Assembly: GCA_022482815.1 (NCBI GenBank)
Contig: JAKVOM010000001.1
Coordinates: 372,001 to 436,000 of the forward strand
DNA length: 64,000 bases
Direction: 5' to 3'
From: Acidaminococcus sp.
Lineage (GTDB): Bacteria > Bacillota > Negativicutes > Acidaminococcales > Acidaminococcaceae
Each line of letters begins with the position of its first letter. Position 1 is the stretch's first letter. A model generated the notes under the pieces. That model had not been told where the DNA came from, did no database searches, and saw only the letters and a list, made by a program, of their open reading frames with translations. The translations under genes were made by a program, and so were the position numbers. This document shows, in pieces, positions 26,317 to 35,021 of this stretch.

Positions 26317-27234
26317 TTACCCCAGTCCAGTTACCAGTGCTACAACCGGCATCGTCACCACCGCCGCCCCCGTCGTCACGGCTACGCCCTGTACCGAAAC
26401 AGGATACCCTTCTTTGTTATAGAGCGCTGCCAGAAGCGGAATGACGTTGCCGGACGGCGTTGCAAGAGCTGCCATGCAGACTGCCAGGAGATAGGTATTG
26501 TCAACGAACTGTTTTAAGAGCAGTGTCACGGCAATCGGCAGGATCAGCATTTTAATAATCGTAAAAACCACAATCCGCCGGTTAATGATTTGCTTCCAGT
26601 CCGAATCCAGCAGGAAGGAACCAAGCAGCATCATGGCAAGCGGTCCTGTCATGCTGCCGATCATACGGACAGCTGCCGCGATGATATAAGGTACTTTCAG
26701 ATTGGACAGATACAGAATGATGGCCAGAAAGCACGAAATCATGCCAGGATTCACAAGACTTTTCCACTGAAACGGCGTGCGTTCCCCGCCGCCCTTAATC
26801 GTCTGAATCACATAAGAGAAAAAGAGCAGATTAAACGGGATCAGCAGCACCGTCATATAAATCAGTGCATCCTTGCCGTAGATGCCGTCAATCATAGGTA
26901 CACCCATGAATCCTACGTTGGTAAAGACAAACATTACATTGACAATCCCCTGTTCTGCCTTCTTGAATCCCATGACTTTCGGCAGGATGCGTGCACAGAT
27001 AAGCAAAATAGCCAGCATGGCTACAATGACACCAAAGGCACGGGCCAGTTCCATACCCTCCATATGAGGCCCATCCCCGGTCACGCCGGAAAGGATGATG
27101 GCAGGGTAGGCAATATTAAGTACCAGCTTTGTAATCTGCGGCTGGTTCTCAGGCGTCAGGATCTGATGCTTTCTCGCCACGGCCCCGACGACCATGATAA
27201 TGACAAAAATGATCATTTGTTGAAGTACAAGCAT
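26317..27234 (-). CDS. AEC-family transporter (auxin efflux carrier/malate permease type)
   Basis: The 305-residue membrane protein has ten predicted helices in two five-helix halves with a central hydrophilic loop, as in AEC permeases for organic acids. Landmarks are KLVLNIAYPAIILSGV and the C-terminal ALATPSGNVIPLLAALYN. It follows an alpha/beta hydrolase by 16 nt, so the pair probably hydrolyses a substrate and moves the released acid across the membrane. The substrate is unknown. Confidence 0.88.
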   Translation of the reverse strand: MLVLQQMIIFVIIMVVGAVARKHQILTPENQPQITKLVLNIAYPAIILSGVTGDGPHMEGMELARAFGVIVAMLAILLICARILPKVMGFKKAEQGIVNVMFVFTNVGFMGVPMIDGIYGKDALIYMTVLLIPFNLLFFSYVIQTIKGGGERTPFQWKSLVNPGMISCFLAIILYLSNLKVPYIIAAAVRMIGSMTGPLAMMLLGSFLLDSDWKQIINRRIVVFTIIKMLILPIAVTLLLKQFVDNTYLLAVCMAALATPSGNVIPLLAALYNKEGYPVSVQGVAVTTGAAVVTMPVVALVTGLG

Positions 27235-27250
27235 ATTTCCTCCAAAGCGA

Positions 27251-28300
27251 TTATGCGAGGCCCTGCTTCTTCAGCCATTCCTGGGCAATGTCTGCGATCT
27301 GAACATTGTTCTTGTCTCCCATAATGAAATGGGTATTGCCGTAAATTCCGATATCAGGCAAATGCACAATTTCTGCTTTGCCGCCATGCCAATTGACGCA
27401 CGCCACAAACGCCTTTGCCATAGCAAATTCACTGCGCCACTTGTCCGGCCCGATTTCTTTAGAAGGGCCTTCGGCAATATTGTCACCGTAATACAGAATC
27501 ATAGGAATCCGGGTCAATTTCAGGAATTCTTTCATCGGTACGGCTTGTGCCTGCGCCTTCACAGGAGCATAGGTCGTCGGCACCGGTTCCGGCACTTCTC
27601 CTTCCGGAAAAACGAAGGGAGACCCACCCGGTTCATAAGCAATGATAGCCTTGATGTTATCGGTGCGGAAAGGTGTTCTCCAGCCTACGCTGCCGCCCAT
27701 CGAATGGGTCACGAGGATGGAAGGACCGATTTTTTCCGCAAGCGCTGCCAGCGCATTAGCACTCACTTCATCATTCAGTTCTCCTTCATAAGGTGTCCAG
27801 GAACGCTGGAACTGATTGTACGTTTCTGCGTCGCCGGCCATGGCCGAATTAGGAAAAGGCACGGGCTTGTCCCCATCAAAAGTACCGCAGCGGCACAGCA
27901 TATACATAGTCTTATCGGCATAAAGCGGATTTTTAGCATAAGGATTAGACGGGCCTGCCGCTTCGAGAGAAAGACCAGCTTCCCCGATGCGGGGCTGATC
28001 CACCAGATATACACTGAAACCGCGGCGCAGGAAAAGATTCTGGAAACCTTCCCGGCCGTCCGGCGTCGTTTCCCATGTCCGCTTGCACTGTGCACCGCCG
28101 TGCTGGAATATGACAGGATATTTCCGGGCATCTACCGGTTTTTGGTAAAACACATAGGCATGATCCCCATAGGCAATTTGCCCTTCCGGATCCAGAAAAT
28201 GCGTATCGGAAAAAGTACCGGGGTGTTTCAGTGTGGCACCGCCTACTGCAAAACTGCCCTGTTCTTCTATCAGCAACGGTTTCTTTTTTGAAGTCATCAT
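27251..28300 (-). CDS. Cytoplasmic alpha/beta hydrolase (Esterase-713-like)
   Basis: The protein of about 349 residues is a paralogue of the secreted hydrolase at 24443-25510. It has the same HAYVFYQKP and TWETTPDGREGFQNLF landmarks, a nucleophile at about S200 in VTHSMGGS and a C-terminal GNTHFIMGDKNN. It has no signal peptide. The start at 28300 (MMTSKKK) has an AGAAAGGAG site; a longer frame from 28318 lacks one. It is the first gene of an operon with the AEC transporter, driven by MerR-type promoter 2. Confidence 0.87.
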   Translation of the reverse strand: MMTSKKKPLLIEEQGSFAVGGATLKHPGTFSDTHFLDPEGQIAYGDHAYVFYQKPVDARKYPVIFQHGGAQCKRTWETTPDGREGFQNLFLRRGFSVYLVDQPRIGEAGLSLEAAGPSNPYAKNPLYADKTMYMLCRCGTFDGDKPVPFPNSAMAGDAETYNQFQRSWTPYEGELNDEVSANALAALAEKIGPSILVTHSMGGSVGWRTPFRTDNIKAIIAYEPGGSPFVFPEGEVPEPVPTTYAPVKAQAQAVPMKEFLKLTRIPMILYYGDNIAEGPSKEIGPDKWRSEFAMAKAFVACVNWHGGKAEIVHLPDIGIYGNTHFIMGDKNNVQIADIAQEWLKKQGLA

Positions 28301-28360
28301 GATTACTCCTTTCTCCATAACTAAAAACCATAAAATTAATTTGTATCTCCTTTTGGAAGT

Positions 28361-28391
28361 ATCGTATTATCCGGTAGTAACTACCTGTCAA
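28361..28391 (-). promoter_or_regulatory. MerR-type promoter 2
   Basis: TTGACA (28391-28386), a 19-nt spacer with the perfect dyad GGTAGTTACTACC, and TACGAT (28366-28361) precede the hydrolase-transporter operon. The dyad is identical to that of promoter 1. Confidence 0.8.
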
Positions 28392-28404
28392 GGAATTTTT
28401 GAGA

Positions 28405-28784
28405 AAAATTCCGCAGGTCGCTGAACGCGTGTCGCCGGTCGCTCTGTAGGAAGCCAAGATGCCGAAGGCACTTGGCGAAAATAAAAAACGCCGACCGCAT
28501 TCCGTTGCCCGCCGTCGGCCTTCTGAAGCAAAATTACAATAGCGATTTTGCTCTGAATATGCAAAACCGATTTTCTGAATTCGAGTAAAACTGCCTTACC
28601 AAGTGGCCGCCAAAGGCGGTCTTATTTGTTTCTGATGGACTCTGATGCAAGACAGCCGCAGGGACGCGAAGAACCGGGCTGAGGCCAGGAAGTCGTACAA
28701 AAAACGTACGTCAAGTGGTCGCAGACCGGTTCGACAAAGTCCATGCGGTTGGATTCTTCAGAGGACAACAGAAACGTCCTTATA
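28405..28784. repeat. Repeat block between the hydrolase and cupin operons
   Basis: 28412-28445 is a GTCGC-type repeat followed by AGCCAAGATGCCGAAGGCACTTGGC. 28500-28665 matches the reverse complement of 37020-37215, including GGCCGCCAAAGGCGG and GTTTCTGATGGACTCTG. No gene is seen. Confidence 0.6.
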
Positions 28785-28838
28785 AAAAGCTCTGGCCAAA
28801 TAGACGTCCGAGACAAGTCGAAGACTCTATTTGGCCAG
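28785..28838 (-). terminator. Terminator of the cupin operon
   Basis: A perfect 13-bp stem CTGGCCAAATAGA/TCTATTTGGCCAG is followed by AGCTTTTTAT on the minus strand. Confidence 0.8.
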
Positions 28839-28880
28839 GTGCCTTTAAACATAACCGATTCTTGATTCCGTGACGTAAAA

Positions 28881-29372
28881 CTAAAGTTTCACTTCTTCCA
28901 GCCACTCCGTCGACACGCCCGGCTTATTTTCCATTACAGCCACATGCTGGAACGTGTGTCCCTGGGCCGCTCCATGCCAGTGCTTGACCCCTTCGGGAAT
29001 CGTTACATGCTCGCCGGGGCGCAGTTTATGAGCCGGCTGTCCCCAGATCTGGTACCAGCCTTCACCGGCCGTGGCAAGAAGAATCTGGCAGCTGCCATGA
29101 TGTTTGTGCCAGTACGTATGGGCCCCATCATAAAAAGTTACGGCCGCCGTTCTCGGGCCTTCACTCGTAAGATTGGCCACGTAGCTGTCACCGGTAAAGT
29201 GATTTACATTCTTTGCATTATACGTACCGACATCAAAAGCGGCGCCGGGTTCTTTGGCAATTGCGGCGGCCACTGTTTCCGGAGCCGGCGGCGTCTTGGC
29301 AAAAGCCAGGCCGCTCTGCAAAAGAGCGAGGCCAAGCATAAACGGAACTGCTTTTTTAAATATCTGCATCAT
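28881..29372 (-). CDS. Secreted cupin, similar to manganese cupin hydroxynitrile-lyase-type proteins
   Basis: The 163-residue protein has a signal peptide (MMQIFKKAVPFMLGLALLQS) and one cupin domain. Metal ligands are visible in HTYWHKHHG, with a downstream Q, and in the second motif EGVKHWHGAA. The layout resembles the small manganese cupins annotated as (R)-mandelonitrile lyase-like. Such cupins often neighbour carboxymuconolactone-decarboxylase-like genes, as here. The physiological reaction is unknown. It starts 12 nt after the neighbour's stop. Confidence 0.85.
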   Translation of the reverse strand: MMQIFKKAVPFMLGLALLQSGLAFAKTPPAPETVAAAIAKEPGAAFDVGTYNAKNVNHFTGDSYVANLTSEGPRTAAVTFYDGAHTYWHKHHGSCQILLATAGEGWYQIWGQPAHKLRPGEHVTIPEGVKHWHGAAQGHTFQHVAVMENKPGVSTEWLEEVKL

Positions 29373-29384
29373 ATGCTTATCTCC

Positions 29385-30236
29385 TTACTTCCCATTGAAA
29401 ATTTCGTTGACCATGCGCAGGCAGTTCAGCGTACGCGGGAAACCCATATAGGGATTCATGACAGTAATCGTACCGATGACTTCTTCCCGGGACGCGCCGG
29501 CGGCCATATAGCCGCGTACATGGGACTTAAACTGCGGTTCCGCCGTGCCAAGTGCCCCCAGGGCTGCTACAGTAATCATTTCGCGGGTCTTCATATCAAG
29601 GGTGCCGCGAGTATAAATATCCCCGAAGCAGAACGCAGACAAATCATCCTGCAGGTGTTTTTGCTCACTCGGGGTTGCTGCCCGCATCTTGTTGATACGG
29701 TCGCCATAGGCATTCACCTGAAAGGCAAGTCCCTTAGCAAAGCGGTCGCTGTCAGTCGTTGTGCCCTGTTTTTGCAGCGGAAGAGAAATACCTTCATCTT
29801 CAAACACGTCATTTGCTTTATCAATAGCCTCCAGCACACGGGCAAAACCCACGTAAGGAGCTACATGATAAATAGTTTCCCGGATTTCAAGCGGCGTTAC
29901 ATGATCCTGGAGTGCCCCTTTCACGTTCTTTTCCAGAAGATCCTCGTTTTGGAACGTCGTCAGCACAGCAATCGTGGCGAGGTGCTGATTCTTGCGGGAC
30001 AGCACAGACTGATGGGCAATATCTCCGTAAATATATTTTTTCATCATATCCGCCAATTCCGGATCCGTCTTTTCGATACCGAGGGATTGATTGCCCATCA
30101 TTTCCCGGTAAGTCGTTTCAGCCCTTTCAGCCCGGCCAGTGCCGTCCATACTGGGAGCCGCCGCAAAACCGGTACCCATTACAGCAAGACTCATCACAAT
30201 CACTCCCGTCACAAGTTTCTTAGAAATTCTCATCAT
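29385..30236 (-). CDS. Secreted two-domain carboxymuconolactone decarboxylase-like protein
   Basis: The 283-residue protein has a signal peptide (MMRISKKLVTGVIVMSLAVM) and two tandem CMD-fold units. The first is about residues 50-140 (LATIAVLTTFQNEDLLEKNV, HVAPYVGFARVLEAI) and the second about 180-280 (MKTREMITVAALGALG, MNPYMGFPRTLNCL). The AhpD-type CxxC is absent, so peroxidase chemistry is unlikely by that route. It is first in an operon with the cupin gene, downstream of MerR-type promoter 3. Confidence 0.85.
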   Translation of the reverse strand: MMRISKKLVTGVIVMSLAVMGTGFAAAPSMDGTGRAERAETTYREMMGNQSLGIEKTDPELADMMKKYIYGDIAHQSVLSRKNQHLATIAVLTTFQNEDLLEKNVKGALQDHVTPLEIRETIYHVAPYVGFARVLEAIDKANDVFEDEGISLPLQKQGTTTDSDRFAKGLAFQVNAYGDRINKMRAATPSEQKHLQDDLSAFCFGDIYTRGTLDMKTREMITVAALGALGTAEPQFKSHVRGYMAAGASREEVIGTITVMNPYMGFPRTLNCLRMVNEIFNGK

Positions 30237-30289
30237 TCCGCCTCCTCAACACATGACTTAAGTGCCTTTGACTTTATCTCGATAAAGTC

Positions 30290-30320
30290 ACTCTAACATC
30301 CGGTAGCGACTACCTGTCAA
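30290..30320 (-). promoter_or_regulatory. MerR-type promoter 3
   Basis: TTGACA (30320-30315), a 19-nt spacer containing GGTAGTCGCTACC, and TAGAGT (30295-30290) precede the CMD-cupin operon. Two central bases differ from promoters 1 and 2 while the arms stay complementary. Confidence 0.78.
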
Positions 30321-30328
30321 GGAAAATT

Positions 30329-30677
30329 TTCGCTGGTCGCCGTTCGCGGGTCGCAGGTTGCTCTGTAGGAGGCCAAGATGCCGCAAGCACTTGGCGGAAA
30401 TAAAAAAACGCCAACCGCATTCCGACCGCCGTCCGCCATGGGTGATGACCCATTCTGCCGAAGGTCCCAAAATTGCCATAGAAATTAAAATAAAACAGGA
30501 GCTTTGAAGAACTATTATCTTCTTCAAAGCTCCTGTTTTTTATTATTTTATTCCATGCTGCCGCAGACCAGGCTATCTGCTATCGGCTAGCTGCCAGCTG
30601 CCTCAAGTTTCTGCCAAATGAACTGCCCGCACAGCAGTACTAACCACTACATCACTAAACACTAGCCACTTGACCCT
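30329..30677. repeat. Repeats and hairpin between the CMD operon and merR
   Basis: 30329-30363 is a GTCGC-type repeat. 30489-30545 forms a long hairpin (AACAGGAGCTTTGAAGA/TCTTCAAAGCTCCTGTTTTTT), a strong + strand terminator shape that could also serve merR. 30571-30670 is an inverted AGTGGCTAGTGG-family copy. No gene is seen. Confidence 0.6.
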
Positions 30678-31097
30678 TTAGGGTAACAAATTACTTACGT
30701 ATTCCACCTTCCCCTCTTCCACGTCCCGATAAAACTGCTGTTTCCAGTCGATATAATCGATGGCGCCCTGGACATCAGCCAGCTTCTTGACGAGAAGTTC
30801 CCGCTTTTTATCCAGCATGACTCTGCGCTGAGGAATGCTGGAAGGGCCCTGCAGACAAAGATCGAGGTATTCCTTCATCTCGGTCAGCGTCATATCACAG
30901 TTCTTGAGGCAGACCAGGCTCTTGATCCAGCCGATATCTTTATCGTCAAAAACACGGCGGTTAATGGCGTCCCGTTTCACATTGGGAACAAGGCCCTTAT
31001 TGCAGTAAAACTTCAGTGTCTCGTAAGGCAGGCCCGTCTCCTCACAGGCTTCTTTCATCGTATGAAGCTTGCCATGTATCTGTTCCTTTTCCGTCAT
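30678..31097 (-). CDS. MerR-family transcriptional regulator (AdhR/NmlR-like)
   Basis: The 139-residue regulator has a MerR winged helix at residues 11-80 (KEACEETGLPYETLKFYCNKGLVPN, then a NRRVFDDKDIGWIKSL wing) and a C-terminal dimerisation helix. C63 in VCLKNCDM falls where AdhR/NmlR-type regulators carry the cysteine that senses aldehydes or other electrophiles. C67 and C32 are extra. The ATG at 31097 has a GGGGAG site 8 nt upstream. Four promoters with MerR-type dyads lie within 6 kb, so this is very probably their activator; the inducer is inferred to be a reactive carbonyl. Confidence 0.85.
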   Translation of the reverse strand: MTEKEQIHGKLHTMKEACEETGLPYETLKFYCNKGLVPNVKRDAINRRVFDDKDIGWIKSLVCLKNCDMTLTEMKEYLDLCLQGPSSIPQRRVMLDKKRELLVKKLADVQGAIDYIDWKQQFYRDVEEGKVEYVSNLLP

Positions 31098-31305
31098 TGT
31101 TCTCACTCCCCTCATAACGGATTCTTAAATTACGGCCATTATAACAAAAAAATTTTAAATCGCAAATTTCCCATAGCATTAAAAAAGGGGCAACTAATTG
31201 AGAGAAATCGATAAGTGAAATCCTTGAAAAATTCTTTTCAAAGCAAGTCAGCATGCGGAATTTCAGACTTTCAAAAATTTTTTCAAAAAAATTTTAAAAA
31301 AGCTA

Positions 31306-31336
31306 TTGACAGGGAGCTGCTACCGGAAAGTAAAGT
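31306..31336 (+). promoter_or_regulatory. MerR-type promoter 4
   Basis: TTGACA (31306-31311), a 19-nt spacer with the imperfect dyad GGGAGCTGCTACC, and TAAAGT (31331-31336) lie in the merR/hydrolase divergent region and read towards the dienelactone-hydrolase-like gene. Confidence 0.75.
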
Positions 31337-31454
31337 AAAGTCATCCGAAGGGGGTTCGGAAGATAAAGCGCGCAGCTTCCCTCCCTTCCCTAAAGACAAA
31401 CGCAGCGAATCAAAATCATAAAGTTCTGTGAATAATGATGAGGAGGTTATTCAA

Positions 31455-32612
31455 ATGAAAATGAGCAAAAAAGTAATGGCAGCTCTTCTGGCTGGTTCCC
31501 TGATGACGTTTGGTGCCGGTGCCGTTGGTACCGCTTTTGCAGCAGAAGGCCCCGCAGATGCTGCTTCCGGAATCGCCTTTTACGGAGCTAAGGATCTGAG
31601 AGAAGTCGCCCCTGGCAAGAGCCCGAATGCCAATCCTTTCGGTCTGGTTTACCGCGGTGCTATCACCAAGAACGAACCAGGCAAAGTCAACATTCATCCG
31701 GTTCGCTATAATCTGAATGGCAACACGATTGCCGCTAACGTCTATACCCCTGCTGGTTACGATAAGAACGGCACGAAGAAATATCCTGCTATTATTGTGG
31801 CCCATCCGAACGGCGGCATTAAGGAACAGGTAGCCGGTCTCTATGCCCAGCGTCTTGCCGAAGCAGGCTACATCACCCTGGCAGCTGACGCTTCCTTCCA
31901 GGGTGCCAGCGGCGGTCTGCCGAGACATTTGGATAATCCCGCCTTCCGTGTCGAAGATGTTCATGGTATGGCCGATATCATTACTTCCGTCCCCGGTGTA
32001 GACCCTGATCGTATCGGTGCCCTCGGTATCTGCGGCGGCGGTGGCTATACCCTCAAGGCTTCCCAGACCGATAAGAGAATCAAGGCCGTGGCTACCCTGT
32101 CCATGTTTAACTCTGGTATCGTTCGCCGCGACGGTTTCCTGAGCAGTGCAAAAGATACGACTATCCAGCGTCTGCAGGAATCCTCTGCCCAGAGAGCAGC
32201 CGAAGTCAAAGGAGCCCCGATCAAACTGAGCCCCGCAACGGAAAAAGCTCACCTGACCGATGAGCAGCTGAAGAAGATGACTTCTCTGTACAGCGAAGGG
32301 TATATCTACTATGGCAAGACCCATGCTCATCCGAATTCCACGTTCCAATACACGGTTCGCAGCAACCTCGATCTCTTTACCTTCGATGCTGCTAACAATA
32401 TGCAGCTCATCAACCAGCCGCTTCTGATGATGGCCGGCGAAAAGGCTGATACCCTGTATATGACGCAGGATGCCTTCAATAAGGCAACGGGCACGCAGAA
32501 TAAGGAATTGTTCCTGATTCCTGGTGCTACCCATATCCAGACCTATTATGTGCCTGAATATGTCAACAAGGCCGTGGATAAACTGACGAGCTTCTACGGT
32601 GCAAATCTGTAA
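31455..32612 (+). CDS. Secreted dienelactone hydrolase-like alpha/beta hydrolase
   Basis: The 385-residue protein has a signal peptide (MKMSKKVMAALLAGSLMTFG up to TAFA). Its hydrolase core has YPAIIVAHPNGGIKEQ for the oxyanion region and ALGICGGGGYTL, where a cysteine takes the nucleophile position as in dienelactone hydrolases, and a C-terminal GATHIQTYY with the catalytic histidine. The ATG at 31455 has a GAGGAGG site. It is divergent from merR and preceded by promoter 4. Confidence 0.88.
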   Translation: MKMSKKVMAALLAGSLMTFGAGAVGTAFAAEGPADAASGIAFYGAKDLREVAPGKSPNANPFGLVYRGAITKNEPGKVNIHPVRYNLNGNTIAANVYTPAGYDKNGTKKYPAIIVAHPNGGIKEQVAGLYAQRLAEAGYITLAADASFQGASGGLPRHLDNPAFRVEDVHGMADIITSVPGVDPDRIGALGICGGGGYTLKASQTDKRIKAVATLSMFNSGIVRRDGFLSSAKDTTIQRLQESSAQRAAEVKGAPIKLSPATEKAHLTDEQLKKMTSLYSEGYIYYGKTHAHPNSTFQYTVRSNLDLFTFDAANNMQLINQPLLMMAGEKADTLYMTQDAFNKATGTQNKELFLIPGATHIQTYYVPEYVNKAVDKLTSFYGANL

Positions 32613-32654
32613 TTTAGCGTATACATTATTACATTTCCCTTTCTATACACCAAG

Positions 32655-32697
32655 CCAAAAGGACTGCCGCATTGTGCGGCAGTCCTTTTGGTGTTTA
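32655..32697 (+). terminator. Terminator of the dienelactone hydrolase-like gene
   Basis: CCAAAAGGACTGCCGCA and its exact complement form a 17-bp stem with a 3-nt loop. Confidence 0.85.
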
Positions 32698-33044
32698 AGG
32701 GAGAAAGTTGTGAGTTTTGAGTACGGTAGTGCGGGCAGAAAGTTAGTAGGTAAAATATAAAGCCTTGGCGCTTCGCGCGAAAAAAGCTGTAGCCGCCTCG
32801 GCGGCAGGCCTGCGGCAGCGTAGACCCGGCCTCATAGCGGCCGGGAATTAAATAATTTGCCAAAGCGAAGCTTTGGCGACTACATCCGGCCTTCTTCGAG
32901 CGCAGCGAGGAAGAAGCTATCTGGTAATAAGTCAAGTACCTAAAGTGGGTAGTTTTCTTATTCTTTTTCTAAAAAAGGGTATACTTAATAAGACTTTCCT
33001 TAATCGTTGAAAAAAAATAAGGAAAATCTGGATAATATTACTTC
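32698..33044. repeat. Repeat block left of the IS110 element
   Basis: 32761-32860 is a variant of the GGCGCTTCGCGC repeat (with GCCGCCTCGGCGGCAGGCC and CCGGCCTCATAGCGGCCGGG hairpins). 32862-32930 carries TTTGCCAAAGCGAAGCTTTGGCG and CTTCTTCGAGCGCAGCGAGGAAGAAG palindromes. 32940-33044 is AT-rich and probably the element's right end. No gene is seen. Confidence 0.55.
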
Positions 33045-34337
33045 TTATCTATTTTTTTGTACTACTCCTCTTTGCGGGGAGTAGAGCTGATCATTTGCCA
33101 GTAATCTATAGATCAGCCTGGTCAATTTACGACCGGTCAAAGCGAGTGCACGTTTATGCTGATGTGTCTTCACTTCAGCTAATTTTTTGTGGAAGTATTC
33201 GGAATAAACTTCATCCTTGTCCTTCACATGGCTGGCGCCTTCGAGTATGTAATATCTCAAGAATGGATTCCCTGCCTTGCTTAATGGAGTTTCTTCCGAT
33301 TTAAAAGAACCTGACTGGTTCTCGCGCCAAACAAGCCCTGCTTGTTTGGCCAGCGCTTCTTCCGAGTAAAATGCAGTAATGTCCCCAATTTCTGCAATGA
33401 GTCCACCGGCGGTGACTGGCCCAATCCCTGGGATTGACATCAAAGCCTCAAAGGCATTGGGATTCAGCCCCCGGATAGTCTTCTTGATAGCATTTTCTAT
33501 GACCCTGATCTGCTGCTGATAGGTATTGACCAATACGTATGAGGAAGCAATTGCTAACGTAATTGGTTCATCAAACTGCCTGTCCAGGTGATAGGAATTC
33601 TCGGCAGCTTTCTTCAAAAGTTCAGCTGCAGCCTTGGGGTCCGGACAAGTATGCTTACTTTCTTTGCAGATGAAATGAATGAGCTCTTCCGTGGGAGTCT
33701 CAATAATTTCCTGCGTACTTAGAAAATTAGTGAGTACGGCCGAACTCGTCACTCCGTACATATCGGAGAAGGGACGTTCTCCCTTGGCGAGTAAAGGCAG
33801 CTCACTGAATTTGAGAAAAATATTGCTGAGCATATAGTTTTTCTCACGTGCCAGCTCTCTGGTGAAATGGAGACGCTGCCGGGTCAATCTTTGTAAAGCA
33901 AGGTATTGACTTCCCCTCCAGGGAGAGGTCGTGATCCGGTTGGCCCTGGCAAAGTCGGCAATGACGAAAGCGTCAATTTTGTCGTTTTTACCCAGGTCGA
34001 TGAAAGATTTCTTGTAGTTACGGATTGTTTTGGGATTGAGACAAAATACAAGCGTTCCAAAAGGAAGCAACTCCTTACACGTAGAGAGATAGTTGGCAAG
34101 ATGAATGCCGTACAAGGCTGTGGATTCGAAAGCAATTCGAATCCTGGTAAGATTTCTATGTCCTTTCATGAAGATTAACAACTTCTGGACTAATTCCTTA
34201 GTACCGGGTGTGTTGTTTGCTACTGTGAATTTTTCAAGCGGCTTATTGGACTCAAAGTCTAAAAGGGCAACGACGTTATTTCGAGAACCAACGTCGATGC
34301 CGACAAAGAGAGTAGTGAGAAAGTCTTTAGTCTTCAC
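33045..34337 (-). CDS. IS110-family transposase (DEDD recombinase)
   Basis: The protein of about 430 residues has an N-terminal RuvC-like DEDD domain (FVGIDVGSRNNVVALLD, RIAFESTALYG, KNDKIDAFVIADFAR) and the C-terminal Tnp20 domain (MSIPGIGPVTAGGLIAEIGD and SKAGNPFLRYYILEGASH). The start is taken as the GTG at 34337, which has GGAAAGGTGG upstream and gives MKTKDFLTTLFVGID, matching IS110 N-termini. The open frame continuing to 34592 overlaps the element's non-coding end and is not called coding. Confidence 0.88.
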   Translation of the reverse strand: MKTKDFLTTLFVGIDVGSRNNVVALLDFESNKPLEKFTVANNTPGTKELVQKLLIFMKGHRNLTRIRIAFESTALYGIHLANYLSTCKELLPFGTLVFCLNPKTIRNYKKSFIDLGKNDKIDAFVIADFARANRITTSPWRGSQYLALQRLTRQRLHFTRELAREKNYMLSNIFLKFSELPLLAKGERPFSDMYGVTSSAVLTNFLSTQEIIETPTEELIHFICKESKHTCPDPKAAAELLKKAAENSYHLDRQFDEPITLAIASSYVLVNTYQQQIRVIENAIKKTIRGLNPNAFEALMSIPGIGPVTAGGLIAEIGDITAFYSEEALAKQAGLVWRENQSGSFKSEETPLSKAGNPFLRYYILEGASHVKDKDEVYSEYFHKKLAEVKTHQHKRALALTGRKLTRLIYRLLANDQLYSPQRGVVQKNR

Positions 34338-34610
34338 TTGAATCACCACCTTTCCGGCTAAGGATGAGAGAAGATAGTCAGGGGTATCCTGATCTCGGCT
34401 GCTGACCGCACCCTCGCTAACGAGCGTACACCTGTGAGAATAAAAACGGTACTGGCACCACTCTCGCCCAAGGACGCAATATCTGTGTTCGCGGAATATG
34501 GCAACCGAGGCAGGCGTCAAGCTTCTTGAGCGATCACCGATAGAATCGGGTCGCAGGGGGGACCAAAGACGTTGCCTGGCCATAATCTCCATACAGAGAT
34601 TGTAGCATCA
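34338..34610 (-). ncRNA. IS110 left non-coding end, candidate bridge RNA region
   Basis: IS110-group elements encode their bridge RNA in the non-coding end upstream of the recombinase gene. This 270-bp GC-rich segment precedes the recombinase and contains small hairpins such as GCTCGTTAGCGAG and CGATTCTATCGG. The assignment rests on position and known family biology; I cannot define the RNA ends. Confidence 0.45.
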
Positions 34611-34690
34611 GGATAGTTGACTATGAAGGGAAATGTTTATTTTATGCAAATAAAAAATTCCCCCTCATACGCTATTGTACGAGGAGGGAC

Positions 34691-34972
34691 CGGAACTGAG
34701 CGCCAACGATCCGCAAGCGCAGCGCCGCGGGAGTGAGGGGAGCCACTGACTCATTCAACATCCCATCTTCGCACATCTATGCCGTTCTCTCGTTGTCGAC
34801 AAGGACTGGGCTTACGCCCGGTAAACCGGCGCCTTGTCTCCTAGAGAGAACGGACATATCTGCGTGAATCTGGAGATATTCCATTGAGCCAGCGGCTCCC
34901 CACGCCGCGAAGTTTCTCAGAAGCAGCGACGAGAAGGAGCTGCGTGAGCTTCCTATTCGGCCGAAGGCCGCG
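34691..34972 (-). repeat. Structured repeat cassette, copy C (inverted)
   Basis: A 282-bp inverted copy of 16553-16836. The central 10-bp stem CCGTTCTCTC/GAGAGAACGG is at 34782-34853 and is fully conserved, as are the inner GACAAGG/CCTTGTC stem and the outer GGGAGCC arms. Confidence 0.7.
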
Positions 34973-35021
34973 TTTTTTTATTATTGGTGTCGATTGCCTT
35001 GGCAATCGCGCACACGACCGC

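Noticed and set aside
34338-34592. N-terminal extension of the IS110 transposase to 34592
   Set aside because: The extension has no similarity to IS110 proteins, while the GTG at 34337 has a ribosome binding site and gives the expected N-terminus.
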